NCBI RefSeq assembly: GCF_001636295.1 | Contig: NZ_CP014209.1 | Span: 3,762,973-3,826,972, forward strand | Length of the DNA: 64,000 bases | Direction of reading: 5' to 3' | DNA from: Isoptericola dokdonensis DS-3 | GTDB taxonomy: Bacteria > Actinomycetota > Actinomycetes > Actinomycetales > Cellulomonadaceae | Notes under the pieces: model-generated | The model's database searches: none | The model's input: only the letters and a program-made list of their open reading frames with translations | What the model was told of the DNA's origin: nothing | Shown here: in pieces, positions 28,971-40,854 of the stretch | How the letters are laid out: every line of letters begins with the position of its first letter | How positions within the stretch are numbered: the stretch's first letter is position 1 | Position numbers and translations under genes: made by a program

Positions 28971-31583
28971 GTGACCACCTCCCCGTCCACCACCACCGCA
29001 CCGCTGACGGTCCGTGAGATCCATGACGGCTGGACCGTGCGCGCCGTCGGCGGGCCGGTCCCGGAGCCGTTGCGCGACCTGCTCGACGGCACGACCGCGG
29101 TGCCGGCCGGCGTCCCGGGCACGGTGCACACCGACCTGCTCGCCGCCGGGCTGATCCCCGACCCGTACCTCGACGACCACGAGGCGCTGCTGAAGTGGGT
29201 CGGGCACTGCTCCTGGGAGTACCGCACCACGTTCGACTGGACGGCGGGCGGCGCCGACCGGCACGACCTGGCCTTCGACGGGGTCGACACGGTGGCGGTG
29301 GTGCGGCTCAACGGGACCGTCGTGGCGCGCACGGAGAACATGCACCGCCGCTACCGGTTAGACGTCACCGACCTGTTGCGCGTGGGCGCGAACGAGCTGG
29401 TCGTGGAGCTCGCCTCCCCGGTGCGGGAGGCCGACGCTCGCAGCCTCGCCCTCGGTTACCGGCCCCAGGTCAACCACCACCCGTTCAACGCGCTGCGCAA
29501 GGCCGCGTACAACTACGGCTGGGACTGGGGCATCGACGCCGCCACGGTCGGGCTGTGGCGTCCCGTCCGGCTCGAGTCGTGGTCGACCGCGCGGCTGACC
29601 GGGGTGCGCGTGCTGCCCGGGGCGGAGCGCGCCGCGGACGGCACGTGGGACGGCACGCTCGACGTGCACGTGGACGCCGGGCGGGCGCCCGGCGTCGACG
29701 GGGGAGACCTGCGCGTCGACGTCGTCGTGACCGGGCACGGCACGACGCTCGGGGCGACGGGCGCCGTGACGGACGCCTCCGGCGTGGTGCGCCTGCGCGT
29801 GCCGGACGTCGCCGTGTGGTGGCCGCGCGGGTACGGCGACCAGCCGCTGTACGACGTCGAGGTCACGCTCGCGGCCCCGGCGACCGCGGACGCCCCCGGC
29901 GCTGCGGATGCCCACGCCCCCGGCGACGGCCTCGACCGCTGGACCGGGCGCACCGGTTTCCGGTCGGTCCGCCTCGACACGACGCCCGACGCCGACGGCA
30001 CGCCCTTCACGATCGTGGTGAACGACCGCCCCGTCTGGGTCAAGGGTGCCAACTGGATCCCCGACGACGAGTTCCTGCCGCGCGTCACCCGCGAGCGCCT
30101 CGCGGCCCGGATCGGCCAGGCGGTGACGGCGAACGTCAACCTGCTGCGCGTGTGGGGCGGCGGGGTGTACGAGTCGGACGACTTCTACGACCTGTGCGAC
30201 GAGCGTGGCGTGCTGACCTGGCAGGACTTCCCCTTCGCGTGCGCGGCGTACGCCGAGGACGAGCCGCTGTGGTCCGAGGTGGAGGCGGAGGCCCGGGACA
30301 ACGTCGCCCGGCTCTCGCCGCACCCGAGCCTGGTGCTGTGGAACGGCTCCAACGAGAACGTCTGGGGTCACCGGACGTGGGGGTGGGTCAAGCGGCTCGA
30401 CGGGCGGACGTGGGGCCTCGGCTACTACGAGGACCTGCTGCCCCGCGTGGTGGCCGAGCTGGACGGCACCCGGCCCTACACGCCGTCGAGCCCGTGGTCG
30501 GGCGACCTGCCGATCCGCGCCGACGTGTTCCCCAACGACCCCGCGCACGGCTCGATGCACTCGTGGGAGGTGTGGAACCGCCAGGACTGGCCGCACTACC
30601 GCGACACGGTGCCGCGGTTCATGGCGGAGTTCGGATGGCAGGGCCCGCCCACGTGGTCGACGCTGACCCGGGCCGTCTCCGACGACCCGCTGACGCCCGA
30701 GTCGCCGGGGATGCAGGTGCACCAGAAGGCCGCGAGCGGCAACGACAAGCTCACCGACGGGCTGCTCGCGCATCTGCCTCTGCCCGACGACATGGCCGAC
30801 TGGCACTGGGCGATGTCGTGGAACCAGGCGACGGCCGTGCAGGTCGCGGTCGAGCACCTGCGCTCCTGGACGCCCCGCTGCCAGGGGTCGGTGGTGTGGC
30901 AGCTCAACGACTGCTGGCCGGTGACGTCGTGGGCGGCGGTCGACGGCGACGGCCGGGCCAAGCCGCTGCTGCACGCCCTGGCGCACGCGCACGCCGACCG
31001 GCTGGTCACCGTGCAGCCGCGGTCGGCGGACGGCGGCGAACCGCTCGGGGACGGCACGGACGGGCTCGCCGTGGTGGTCGTCAACGACACCGACGACGCC
31101 TGGTCGGGCGAGGTCGTGGTGCGCCGCCTCGGGCTCGACGGCGGCGAGCTGGCGGCCACGACGACGGCCGTGAACGTCGCCGCCCGGGGGGCCGCGACCC
31201 TGCTGCCGGGCGCCGACGTCTCGACCCCCGCCGACGCCGGGGCCGAGCTGCTCGTGGCGGACTTCGGCGGCGTCCGCGGCCTGTGGTTCTTCGCCGAGCC
31301 CCGCGACTCCGCCCTCGCCGCGCCCCGCCTGGAGACCACGGTGCTGCCCGCCGCCGACGGCGTCGTCGTGCGGGTCACGGCCGTGAACCTGGTCCGCGAC
31401 CTCACCCTGCTCGTCGACAAGGTCGTCCCGGACGCCGTGGTGGACGACATGCTCGTCACGCTGCTGCCGGGCGAGAGCGTCGACCTGCACGTCACGCTCC
31501 CCGCGGGCACCACGGTGGACCCGGCGGCCCTCGTCGCACCGGACGTCCTGCGGTCCCTCAACCAGCTCGTCGGGCCGGCGTGA
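28971..31583 (+). CDS. Beta-mannosidase, GH2
   Basis: 870 residues, no signal peptide, so it acts in the cytoplasm on imported beta-manno-oligosaccharides. Visible are the N-terminal jelly-roll (VPGTVHTDLLAAGLIPDPYL, DGVDTVAVVRLNG), the GH2 signature NYGWDWGID, acid/base Glu462 in WNGSNENVW, nucleophile Glu553 in FMAEFGWQGPP, and the FPCAC-like DFPFACAAY. Length is normal for the family. GTG 28971 has gaggag 6 nt before it. Its stop overlaps the next gene (GTGA). Confidence 0.94.
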   Translation: MTTSPSTTTAPLTVREIHDGWTVRAVGGPVPEPLRDLLDGTTAVPAGVPGTVHTDLLAAGLIPDPYLDDHEALLKWVGHCSWEYRTTFDWTAGGADRHDLAFDGVDTVAVVRLNGTVVARTENMHRRYRLDVTDLLRVGANELVVELASPVREADARSLALGYRPQVNHHPFNALRKAAYNYGWDWGIDAATVGLWRPVRLESWSTARLTGVRVLPGAERAADGTWDGTLDVHVDAGRAPGVDGGDLRVDVVVTGHGTTLGATGAVTDASGVVRLRVPDVAVWWPRGYGDQPLYDVEVTLAAPATADAPGAADAHAPGDGLDRWTGRTGFRSVRLDTTPDADGTPFTIVVNDRPVWVKGANWIPDDEFLPRVTRERLAARIGQAVTANVNLLRVWGGGVYESDDFYDLCDERGVLTWQDFPFACAAYAEDEPLWSEVEAEARDNVARLSPHPSLVLWNGSNENVWGHRTWGWVKRLDGRTWGLGYYEDLLPRVVAELDGTRPYTPSSPWSGDLPIRADVFPNDPAHGSMHSWEVWNRQDWPHYRDTVPRFMAEFGWQGPPTWSTLTRAVSDDPLTPESPGMQVHQKAASGNDKLTDGLLAHLPLPDDMADWHWAMSWNQATAVQVAVEHLRSWTPRCQGSVVWQLNDCWPVTSWAAVDGDGRAKPLLHALAHAHADRLVTVQPRSADGGEPLGDGTDGLAVVVVNDTDDAWSGEVVVRRLGLDGGELAATTTAVNVAARGAATLLPGADVSTPADAGAELLVADFGGVRGLWFFAEPRDSALAAPRLETTVLPAADGVVVRVTAVNLVRDLTLLVDKVVPDAVVDDMLVTLLPGESVDLHVTLPAGTTVDPAALVAPDVLRSLNQLVGPA

Positions 31584-33745
31584 CGGCGGTCGACCGGCAC
31601 GTCCACCTCCGGGCGGGTGGCGTCAGCCTCGTCCTGGCGGTGCACGACGCCCGCCTGCCCGTCGTCGTGCACTGGGGCGCCGACCTCGGCGACCTCGACG
31701 ACGCGGCGCTCGCCGCCCTCGAACGGGCGGTCGCCCCGCAGCCGTTCGGCTACCCCGTCGACGGGCCGATGCCCGTGTCGGTGCTGCCCGAGGCGTCCAC
31801 CGGCTGGCCCGGCGTCCGCGGGGTCACCGGGCACCGGGCGGGCGGCGCCCCCACGACGAGGTTCGTGGTCACCGGCCTTCGGGTCGTCGACCGCGACGCC
31901 CCGTGGTCGCAGGCCCTGGAGCTGACCGCGCGGGACGAGGCCGCCGGGCTGGGGCTCGACCTCGTGGTCGAGCAGGCGCGCAGCGGGCTCGTGCGGCTGC
32001 GCGCCGCGGTGACGAACCGCGCCGACGGCGTCCACGACGTCGCCGGGGTGCTCCCCGCCCTGCCGGTGCCCGCCCGCGCCACCGAGCTGCTGGACCTCAC
32101 CGGCCACCAGCTGCGCGAGCGCAGCCCGCAACGGCTGCCCTTCGCGCACGGCCGCCACGAGCGCACCGGGCACCGGGGCCGCCCCGGCTTCGACTCCGCG
32201 TTCCTGCTGTGCGCGGGGGAGCAGGGGTTCGGCGCCCGCACCGGCGAGGTGTGGGGCGTGCACGCCGCGTGGTCCGGCGACCAGCGGTTCGTCGCCGAGC
32301 GCTCGTACCACGGGGTGCGGCTGCTCGGGGCGGGGGAGGCGCTCGCGCCCGGCGAGGTCCGGCTCGCCCCCGGGGAGACGTACACGTCACCGTGGACGTA
32401 CGCGACGTGGGGACACGGCCTCGACGCCGCGAGCGGGCGCGTGCACGACTGGCTGCGCGCCCGCCCCGACCACCCGGCGGCACCGCGACCCGTCGTGGTG
32501 AACACCTGGGAGGCCGTCACCTTCGACCACACCCTGTCCCGCCTCACGGCGCTCGCGGACGCCGCCGCGGAGGTGGGTGCCGAGCGGTTCGTGCTCGACG
32601 ACGGCTGGTTCGGGGGCCGCCGTGACGACCGGGCCGGGCTGGGGGACTGGGCTGTCTCGCCCGCCGTGTACCCGGACGGCCTGTGGCCGCTCGTGGACCA
32701 CGTCCGCGCGCTCGGGATGGACTTCGGGCTGTGGGTGGAGCCGGAGATGGTCAACCCGGACTCGGACGTCGCGCGGGCGCACCCGGAGTGGATCCTGCGG
32801 GCCGCGGGCGGCCGGCTGCCCGGGCCGGGCCGGCACCAGCAGGTGCTGAACCTCGCCGACCCGGGGGCGTACGCCCACGTGCTCGACGGGCTCGACGCGC
32901 TGCTGGTCGAGTACCCGATCGCCTCCCTGAAGTGGGACCACAACCGGGAGCTCGGCGAGGGCGGGCTGCCCCCGGACGGGCGCGCGGCGGTGCACGCGCA
33001 GACGCACGCCGTCTACCGGCTGCTCGACGAGCTGCGTGCGCGGCACCCCGGCCTGGAGGTCGAGACGTGCGCGTCCGGCGGCGGACGCGTCGACCTGGAG
33101 ATCCTCCAGCGCACCGACCGGGTCTGGGCCTCGGACTCCACGGACGCGCACGAACGGGTCGGGATCCAGCGCTGGACCTCGCTGCTGGTGCCGCCCGAGC
33201 TGCTGGGCGCGCACGTGTCCTCGCCGGTCGCCCCGACGTCCGACCGGGCGCTCCCGCTGGACGTCCGCTGCGCGGTCGCGCTGTTCGGGCACCTGGGGAT
33301 CGAGTGGGACCTCACCGAGGCGGCGCCCGCGGAACGGGCCCGGCTCGCGCAGTGGGTGGCGTTCTACCGGGAGCGTCGCGGCCTGCTGCACTCCGGGCGC
33401 GTGGTCCACGCCGACGTGCCCGACCCGGCGTACGGGCTGCACGGCGTCGTCGCCCACGACGGGTCGCAGGCGCTGTACGCCTGGGTGTGCACCGCGTCGT
33501 CCGACACGTGGCCGCCGCCCGCGGTCCCGCTGCCGGGCCTCGACGCGGCACGCACCTACCGGGTGACCCTCGACGGGCCGATCACGACCCTGGAGGGTGT
33601 CGCGGCCCGCTGGGGCGTGCCGCTGGGCTGGGTGGACGACGGTGGTGTCGAGCTGCCGGGCGCGCTCCTGGAACGGGTCGGTCTCGCGCTGCCCGTGCTG
33701 TTCGCGGACCGGGTGCTGCTGCTGCGGGCCGAGGCCGTCGCCTGA
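31580..33745 (+). CDS. Alpha-galactosidase, GH36
   Basis: 721 residues. An N-terminal beta-supersandwich (about 1-300) is followed by the barrel with NTWEAVTFDH, ERFVLDDGWFGGRRDD, GLWVEPEMVNPDSD, nucleophile Asp453 in LKWDHNRE, CASGGGRVD, and acid/base Asp519 in WASDSTDA. It removes alpha-1,6 galactosyl branches. Beside a beta-mannosidase this points to galactomannan or galactoglucomannan fragments. GTG 31580 overlaps the mannosidase stop by 4 nt, so the two are coupled. The frame is open far upstream, but that extension is antisense-like read-through of the mannosidase gene. Confidence 0.94.
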   Translation: MTAVDRHVHLRAGGVSLVLAVHDARLPVVVHWGADLGDLDDAALAALERAVAPQPFGYPVDGPMPVSVLPEASTGWPGVRGVTGHRAGGAPTTRFVVTGLRVVDRDAPWSQALELTARDEAAGLGLDLVVEQARSGLVRLRAAVTNRADGVHDVAGVLPALPVPARATELLDLTGHQLRERSPQRLPFAHGRHERTGHRGRPGFDSAFLLCAGEQGFGARTGEVWGVHAAWSGDQRFVAERSYHGVRLLGAGEALAPGEVRLAPGETYTSPWTYATWGHGLDAASGRVHDWLRARPDHPAAPRPVVVNTWEAVTFDHTLSRLTALADAAAEVGAERFVLDDGWFGGRRDDRAGLGDWAVSPAVYPDGLWPLVDHVRALGMDFGLWVEPEMVNPDSDVARAHPEWILRAAGGRLPGPGRHQQVLNLADPGAYAHVLDGLDALLVEYPIASLKWDHNRELGEGGLPPDGRAAVHAQTHAVYRLLDELRARHPGLEVETCASGGGRVDLEILQRTDRVWASDSTDAHERVGIQRWTSLLVPPELLGAHVSSPVAPTSDRALPLDVRCAVALFGHLGIEWDLTEAAPAERARLAQWVAFYRERRGLLHSGRVVHADVPDPAYGLHGVVAHDGSQALYAWVCTASSDTWPPPAVPLPGLDAARTYRVTLDGPITTLEGVAARWGVPLGWVDDGGVELPGALLERVGLALPVLFADRVLLLRAEAVA

Positions 33746-33803
33746 CGCGCAGGGCCGCGGGTGCTCGTCCCACCACGTCGCGCCGTGCGGGTGCGGGGCG
33801 GCG

Positions 33804-35207
33804 TCAGGGCGACGGGTCGAGGGCGCGGTCCACCGCGGCCAGGGGGATCGGCAGCCAGTGCGGCCGGTGCCGCGACTCGTAGACGACCTCGTAGAGCGCC
33901 TTGTCGAGGACGAGCGCGCGCAGGGCGACCTCGGCCGTGCCCTCGTCCAGCCCGGGAGGAAGGCCTGCCGCCCGGCGGTACGCGGCGAGGAGCTCCCCGG
34001 CGGCGTCCGCCCGCCACAGCGCCGGGTCGGCGGCCCCGCCGACGGCCGCCGCGTAGTCGAAGGAGCGCAGCATCCCGGCGACGTCGCGCAGGGGCAGGTC
34101 CGGTGCCGTCCGCTCCGCCACCGGCCGCTGCGGCTCGCCCTCGAAGTCCAGCACCTTCCAGGCGCCGTCGCCGTAGAGGGTCTGGCCCAGGTGCAGGTCG
34201 CCGTGCACGTGCTGGGTCGGTGGCGGTGCGGGCAGCGCGGCGAGGCGGCGCTCGAGCTCGTCGAGGAGCGCGCCGATCTCGTCGGCCCGCCCGCCGAGCT
34301 CGGTGGGCGCCTCCGCCACGGCACGCGCGGCCCGGACCCGCAGCCCGGCGACGAAGCGACCGGCGTCCAGCGGCGGGCCCGGCGGCAGCACCCGGCGCAG
34401 GCGCTCGTGCAGCTCGGCCAGCAGCCGCCCCAGCGCGCCCGCGTGCCCCACGAACGACTCGTCACGGCTGGCCAGGTCGCACGCCAGCTCGAACCCGTCC
34501 TCCGCGTGCGGCACCAGCTCGGACAGGATCGCCAGGTGCACCGGCTCCGTGTCGTCCGGGTCCACCTCCAGCGCGCCCAGGAACCGCGGGACGCCGTCCC
34601 ACCCGTCCGCCGTCAGCGCCGCCGGCACCACCACGTCCGGGTGCGGGCCGTCCGCCACCGTCCGCAGGATCTTCAGCATCGCGCCCGTGCCGCTCGGCGA
34701 CGGGACCGCCGGGAGGAACACGGACGTGTTCGACTGCTCGCCCGCCAGCACCCGCGCCCGCTCGGTCAGCACGTCCAGGTCGCCGGGCACCCCCATCGCG
34801 TGCAGCAGCGTCACCCAGCCGGTCGGGTTCGCCCCGCCGTCGTGCACCGCCACCTCGCCCGCCTGCGTCGTGATCGTGCCGATGTGCCCGAGCCCGGTGT
34901 GCGCGACGTCCGACAGCACCAGCGGCACCTGGGCCACCAGCTCGCCGCCCGGCAGCGCCGCACCGGTGAGCCGCACCAGCAGCAGCACCAGGTGCGGCTC
35001 GGCGGTCGGGACCGCGCCACCGTCCGACAACGGTCCCGACACCCCGTCGGCGTCGTCCTCGTCAGGGCCGGCGAACGTCACCGCCAGCCACGGCTCGACG
35101 CTCACCTCCCCGGCACCCGGGTACCAGCGCTGCGTCGGAAGCCAGGCCGCGAGCAGGTCGCCGACGCTCGGGTCGGGGGTCGCGGAGTGCACGGAGACGT
35201 CGACCAT
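33804..35207 (-). CDS. mak: Maltokinase
   Basis: 467 residues. The N-terminal cap (LAAWLPTQRWYPGAG) is typical of maltokinases. The kinase-like part shows EQSNTSVF, VHGDLHLGQTL with the catalytic Asp, and KVLDFEGEP with the Mg-binding Asp. It phosphorylates maltose to maltose-1-phosphate, the GlgE substrate, taking maltose from TreS. It starts 3 nt after the treS stop, with its aggagaggtg ribosome-binding site inside the treS end. It is last in the glgE-treS-mak unit and converges with the GH36 gene of the mannoside island. Confidence 0.93.
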   Translation of the reverse strand: MVDVSVHSATPDPSVGDLLAAWLPTQRWYPGAGEVSVEPWLAVTFAGPDEDDADGVSGPLSDGGAVPTAEPHLVLLLVRLTGAALPGGELVAQVPLVLSDVAHTGLGHIGTITTQAGEVAVHDGGANPTGWVTLLHAMGVPGDLDVLTERARVLAGEQSNTSVFLPAVPSPSGTGAMLKILRTVADGPHPDVVVPAALTADGWDGVPRFLGALEVDPDDTEPVHLAILSELVPHAEDGFELACDLASRDESFVGHAGALGRLLAELHERLRRVLPPGPPLDAGRFVAGLRVRAARAVAEAPTELGGRADEIGALLDELERRLAALPAPPPTQHVHGDLHLGQTLYGDGAWKVLDFEGEPQRPVAERTAPDLPLRDVAGMLRSFDYAAAVGGAADPALWRADAAGELLAAYRRAAGLPPGLDEGTAEVALRALVLDKALYEVVYESRHRPHWLPIPLAAVDRALDPSP

Positions 35208-35210
35208 GAC

Positions 35211-36982
<1,772 letters not shown>

Positions 36983-36986
<4 letters not shown>

Positions 36987-39037
36987 GCCGGGTCCACCCG
37001 CAGCACGTGCGCGACCTGCTGCTGCGGATCGAGCCGGACGTACGGGTGGGCGCCCCACCCGAAGGTCTGCCCGGACAGCTCGTCGTGGACGGCGAAGAAG
37101 GGTTGGTCCTCGGTGCCGTCGGGACGTGCCAGGCCGAGCGCCTCCAGGTCGAGCAGCAACGTCGACTCCTGCGCCTGGTGCGGGTCGAGGTTCACCACGA
37201 CCAGCACGACGTCGTCCTGCGTGGCCCCCGGCCGCCCGGCCGCCGGCAGGTGCTCCGCGCGGACCCGCCGCGAGAACGCGACGACCTGGTCGTTCGTCGT
37301 CGTGTGCACGGTGATGTTGCGCAGCTGCTGCAGCGCCGGGTGGGCGCGACGGACCTCGTTGAGCCGGCCCAGCAGCATCGCGATGCCGAGGTCGTCGGCG
37401 CGGGACCAGTCGCGCGGCTTGTACTCGTACTTCTCGTTGTCGATCTGCTCCTCGACGCCCGGGCGCGGCACGTTCTCCACCAGCTCGTAGCCCGAGTAGA
37501 TCCCCCACGTGGGGCTGCCCGTCGCCGCGAGCACGGCCCGCACCGCGAACCCGGCGACGCCGCCGGCCTGGAGGTACGGCGGCAGGATGTCGTGCGTCGT
37601 CGGCCAGAACGACGGCCGCATGACGGCGCCCTGCTCCCCGCCGACCTCGGCGAGGTACTCCTCGACCTCCTCCTTCGTGTTCCGCCAGGTGAAGTACGTG
37701 TACGACTGGTGGAACCCGATCCGGGCGAGGGTCTGCATCATCGCCGGCTTGGTGAACGCCTCCGACAGGAAGATCACCTCCGGGTTGGTGGCGTGCACCT
37801 GCGCCAGCAGCCACTCCCAGAAGTCCAGCGGCTTCGTGTGCGGGTTGTCCACGCGGAACAGCGTCACGCCCCGGTCGATCCACACCCGCACCACCCGCAG
37901 CACCTCGGCGTAGATGCCCTGCGGGTCACGGTCGAAGTTCAGCGGGTAGATGTCCTGGTACTTCTTCGGGGGGTTCTCCGCGTACGCGATCGTCCCGTCC
38001 GCGCGCACCGTGAACCACTCCGGGTGCTCCGTGACCCACGGGTGGTCCGGGGAGCACTGCAGCGCCAGGTCCAGGGCGACCTCCAGGCCGTTCGCGTGCG
38101 CCTCGGCGACGAACGCCTTGAACCCGCGCTCCGTGCCGAGGTCCGGGTGGATGGCGTCGTGCCCGCCCTCCGGTGAGCCGATCGCGTACGGGCTGCCCGG
38201 GTCGCCCGGCTGCGCGTCGAGCGTGTTGTTGCGGCCCTTGCGGAACGTCGTGCCGATCGGGTGGATCGGCGTCAGGTAGACGACGTCGAAACCCATCGCC
38301 GCGATCGCGGGCAGCCGCTTCGCCGCCGACACGAACGTGCCCGACCGCCACGTCCCGTCCCGGCGCTGCGTCGCGCCCTCCGACCGGGGGAACATCTCGT
38401 ACCAGGACCCGGCCAGCGCGAGCCGGCGGTGCACGCGCAGCGGGTAGGTCGCGCTCGGCGTCATCTGCTGCCGCAGCGGGATCCGGCGCAGCGCCTCCCT
38501 CACCGCCTGCTGGGTCGCCATCGCGAGCCGCGCCTCCGGGGGGCGCGTGGTGTCCGCGAGCTCCGCGGCGACTTGCGCGAGCAGCTCGGCGTCGGCGCGC
38601 GACCGCCGCTTCTGCAGGCGCTGGGTGATGATCTCGACGAACAGGCGGGCGCCCTCGGTGAGCATCAGCTCGACGTCCTGGCCCGCCGGCACCTTGATCG
38701 AGGCGTCGTGCGCCCACGTCGCGTACGGGTCGGACCACGCCTCCACCCGGAACGACCAGTCGCCCTCGGCGTCCGGCTGCAGGAAGCCGCGGAACCGGTC
38801 CAGGCCCGGCGCGACGTCGTCCATCGGGGCCCACGAGTGCACCCGCCGGTCCGGGCCGAACAGCACCGCCGTCGCGTTCACGGCGTCGTGCCCCTCCCGG
38901 AACACGGTGGCCTCCACGGGTACCACCTCCCCGGGGGTCGCCTTGGCGGGCCAGCGGCCGCCCTCCACGACGGGGGAGACCTCGAGCACGGGGATGCGGC
39001 CGATCGGGCGGTACGGGGTGGGCTGGGGCGACGTCAC
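36983..39037 (-). CDS. glgE: Alpha-1,4-glucan:maltose-1-phosphate maltosyltransferase
   Basis: 684 residues, GH13_3. It extends linear alpha-glucan by transferring maltosyl units from maltose-1-phosphate. The nucleophile is Asp397 in [11 protein letters not shown] and the general acid Glu426 in FLSEAFTKP. Their spacing of 29 equals that of Streptomyces GlgE (Asp394/Glu423). Also seen are [18 protein letters not shown] and [12 protein letters not shown]. The N-terminal domain is complete ([17 protein letters not shown]). GTG 39037 has no useful Shine-Dalgarno (ggagg is only 1 nt away), but a -10 lies 6 nt upstream, so the mRNA is probably leaderless. First gene of the glgE-treS-mak operon. Confidence 0.96.
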
Positions 39038-39043
39038 GCCTCC

Positions 39044-39049
39044 ACGCTA
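39044..39049 (-). promoter_or_regulatory. Leaderless -10 of the glgE operon
   Basis: On the minus strand TAGCGT, 6 nt, then GTG. Confidence 0.4.
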
Positions 39050-39116
39050 GTCAGCCGGAGGCCCCGGTGCGCGACAACATGCCCGGACGGACGGTGTCGA
39101 TCACGATTCCCGCGGA

Positions 39117-40799
39117 TCAGCCGGCCGCCGCGAGCGCCCGCCCGGTGACCCGTCCGGTGTGCAGGCAGCCGCCGAGGAACGTGCCCTCCAGGGCGCGGTG
39201 GCCGTGGACGCCGCCGCCGCCGAACCCGGCGGCCTCGCCGACGGCCCACAGACCGTCGAGCACGGTGCCGTCGTCGTGCAGCACGCGTCCCGACGGGTCG
39301 CACCACAGGCCGCCGAGGGTCTTGCGGGTCAGCACGGACAGGCGGACGGCCAGCAGCGGGCCGTCCTTGGGGGTGGTGAGGGGTCGCGGCGGCGAGACGC
39401 GGATCATCTTGTCGACGCGGAAGTCGCGGGCGGCGCGGGTGGCGACGACCTGCGGGTCCTTGCCGAGGCCGGAGGCGACCTGGGCGTCGCGGGCGGCGAC
39501 GATCGCGGCGAGCGCGCCGGGGTCGACGTGGCCGCGGGAGCCGGGGGTGGCCTCGGTGAGGGCGTTCATCTTCCCGGCGAGCTCGGCGGGTGTGTCGGCC
39601 CACAGGAACTCGGGGGACTCCGCGGCGAACCGCGCGACGGGCCCGACGGCGCCCGGCAGGACGCGCTGGGCGAGCAGGCGCAGGTCCTTGCCGGTGAGGT
39701 CGGGGTTCTGCTCGGACCCGGACAGGGCGAACTCGGAGTCCATGATGGCCTTGTTGAGCACGAACCAGGAGTGGTCGTCCCCGCGGCGGGTCACGTGCTG
39801 GAGCGCGCCGAGGGCGTCGAAGCCGGGGAACAGCGGCGCGGGCAGGCGATTGCCGTCGGCGTCGAGCCACAGCGAGGACGGGCCCGGCAGGATGCGGATG
39901 CCGTGGTTCGTCCAGACGGGCGAGTGGTTGGCGATGCCCTCCGGGTAGTGCCACATGCGGTGCTCGTGGACCAGCGCCGCGCCGGCGTCGGCGGCGTGGC
40001 CGAGCATGAGGCCGTCGGTGGAGTCGGGGACGCCGGACAGCATGCGGGCGGGCAGGGTCCCTGCCCCGGCGTCCCAGCGGTCGCGGGCGAGGTCGTGGTT
40101 GGCGCCGATGCCGCCCGACGCGACGACGACGGCGCCGGCGGTGAGCTCCTCGGTGCCGACGACGTCGCGGGTGGACGGGGCGCCGCGCAGGGCGTCGTCG
40201 TCGGCCAGGATCTCGGTGCGCACACCGGTGACGCGGCCGCCCGAGACGACGAGCCCGACGGCGCGGCGGCGGAACCGCAGGTCGAGCAGCCCGGCGGAGC
40301 GGGCGCGGTGGGCGGCCTCGACGAACGGGGCGATGACGGCGGGGCCGGTGCCCCAGGTGACGTGGAACCGCGGGACCGTGTTCCCGTGGCCTCCGGTCGG
40401 GTAGCCGCCGCGCTCGGCCCACTGCACGAGCGGGAACCAGCGCACCCCCTTGGCGTGCAGCCAGGGGCGCAGGTCGCCGGCGGCGGCCTCCACGTAGTGC
40501 TTCGCCCAGGCGTAGCCGTGCCGGTCGGGGCCCTCGCCGTCCTCCGCGCCGGGCGCGAAGCGCGCGGAGCCCAGCCAGTCGGCCCACGCGAGCTCGGCGG
40601 AGTCGCGCACGCCGAGGCGGCGCTGCTCGGGGGAGTCCACGAGGAACAGCCCCCCGAACGACCACCAGGCCTGCCCCCCGAGGGAGGCCTCCGGCTCCTG
40701 GTCGAGCAGGATCACGCGGCTGCCCGCGGCGGTGAGCTCGGTCGCGGTCACCAGGCCCGAGAGCCCGGCTCCGATGACGATGACGTCGGCGTCTGCCAT
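39117..40799 (-). CDS. FAD-binding dehydrogenase (fumarate reductase/KstD-like flavoprotein)
   Basis: 560 residues. The N-terminal dinucleotide motif is DVIVIGAGLSGLVTATELTA, with GGQAWWSFGGLF binding FAD phosphate. A second FAD segment, LDGLWAVGEAAGFGGGGVHG, lies near the C-terminus, followed by LEGTFLGGCLHTGRVTGR. The overall layout is that of the fumarate reductase/3-ketosteroid dehydrogenase flavoprotein group, in which many actinobacterial members have no known substrate. There is no signal peptide. ATG 40799 has no ribosome-binding site but has a -10-like CAGGAT 6 nt upstream. It stands alone between glgE and glgX. Electron transfer to the nearby ETF is conceivable but unsupported. Confidence 0.78.
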   Translation of the reverse strand: MADADVIVIGAGLSGLVTATELTAAGSRVILLDQEPEASLGGQAWWSFGGLFLVDSPEQRRLGVRDSAELAWADWLGSARFAPGAEDGEGPDRHGYAWAKHYVEAAAGDLRPWLHAKGVRWFPLVQWAERGGYPTGGHGNTVPRFHVTWGTGPAVIAPFVEAAHRARSAGLLDLRFRRRAVGLVVSGGRVTGVRTEILADDDALRGAPSTRDVVGTEELTAGAVVVASGGIGANHDLARDRWDAGAGTLPARMLSGVPDSTDGLMLGHAADAGAALVHEHRMWHYPEGIANHSPVWTNHGIRILPGPSSLWLDADGNRLPAPLFPGFDALGALQHVTRRGDDHSWFVLNKAIMDSEFALSGSEQNPDLTGKDLRLLAQRVLPGAVGPVARFAAESPEFLWADTPAELAGKMNALTEATPGSRGHVDPGALAAIVAARDAQVASGLGKDPQVVATRAARDFRVDKMIRVSPPRPLTTPKDGPLLAVRLSVLTRKTLGGLWCDPSGRVLHDDGTVLDGLWAVGEAAGFGGGGVHGHRALEGTFLGGCLHTGRVTGRALAAAG

Positions 40800-40805
40800 G
40801 GCCGC

Positions 40806-40811
40806 ATCCTG
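40806..40811 (-). promoter_or_regulatory. Leaderless -10 of the FAD-dehydrogenase gene
   Basis: CAGGAT on the minus strand, 6 nt before ATG 40799, without a Shine-Dalgarno sequence. Confidence 0.35.
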
Positions 40812-40854
40812 CCAGACGTCCGCGTCCGCACCCAGGGATGCCGCGGGTGACGTG

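Noticed and set aside
29195..33745. A single 1516-residue reading frame spanning two genes
   Set aside because: Its first half is an alternative frame of the beta-mannosidase gene with Arg/Ala-rich low-complexity translation; only the part from 31580 encodes a recognisable GH36 enzyme.
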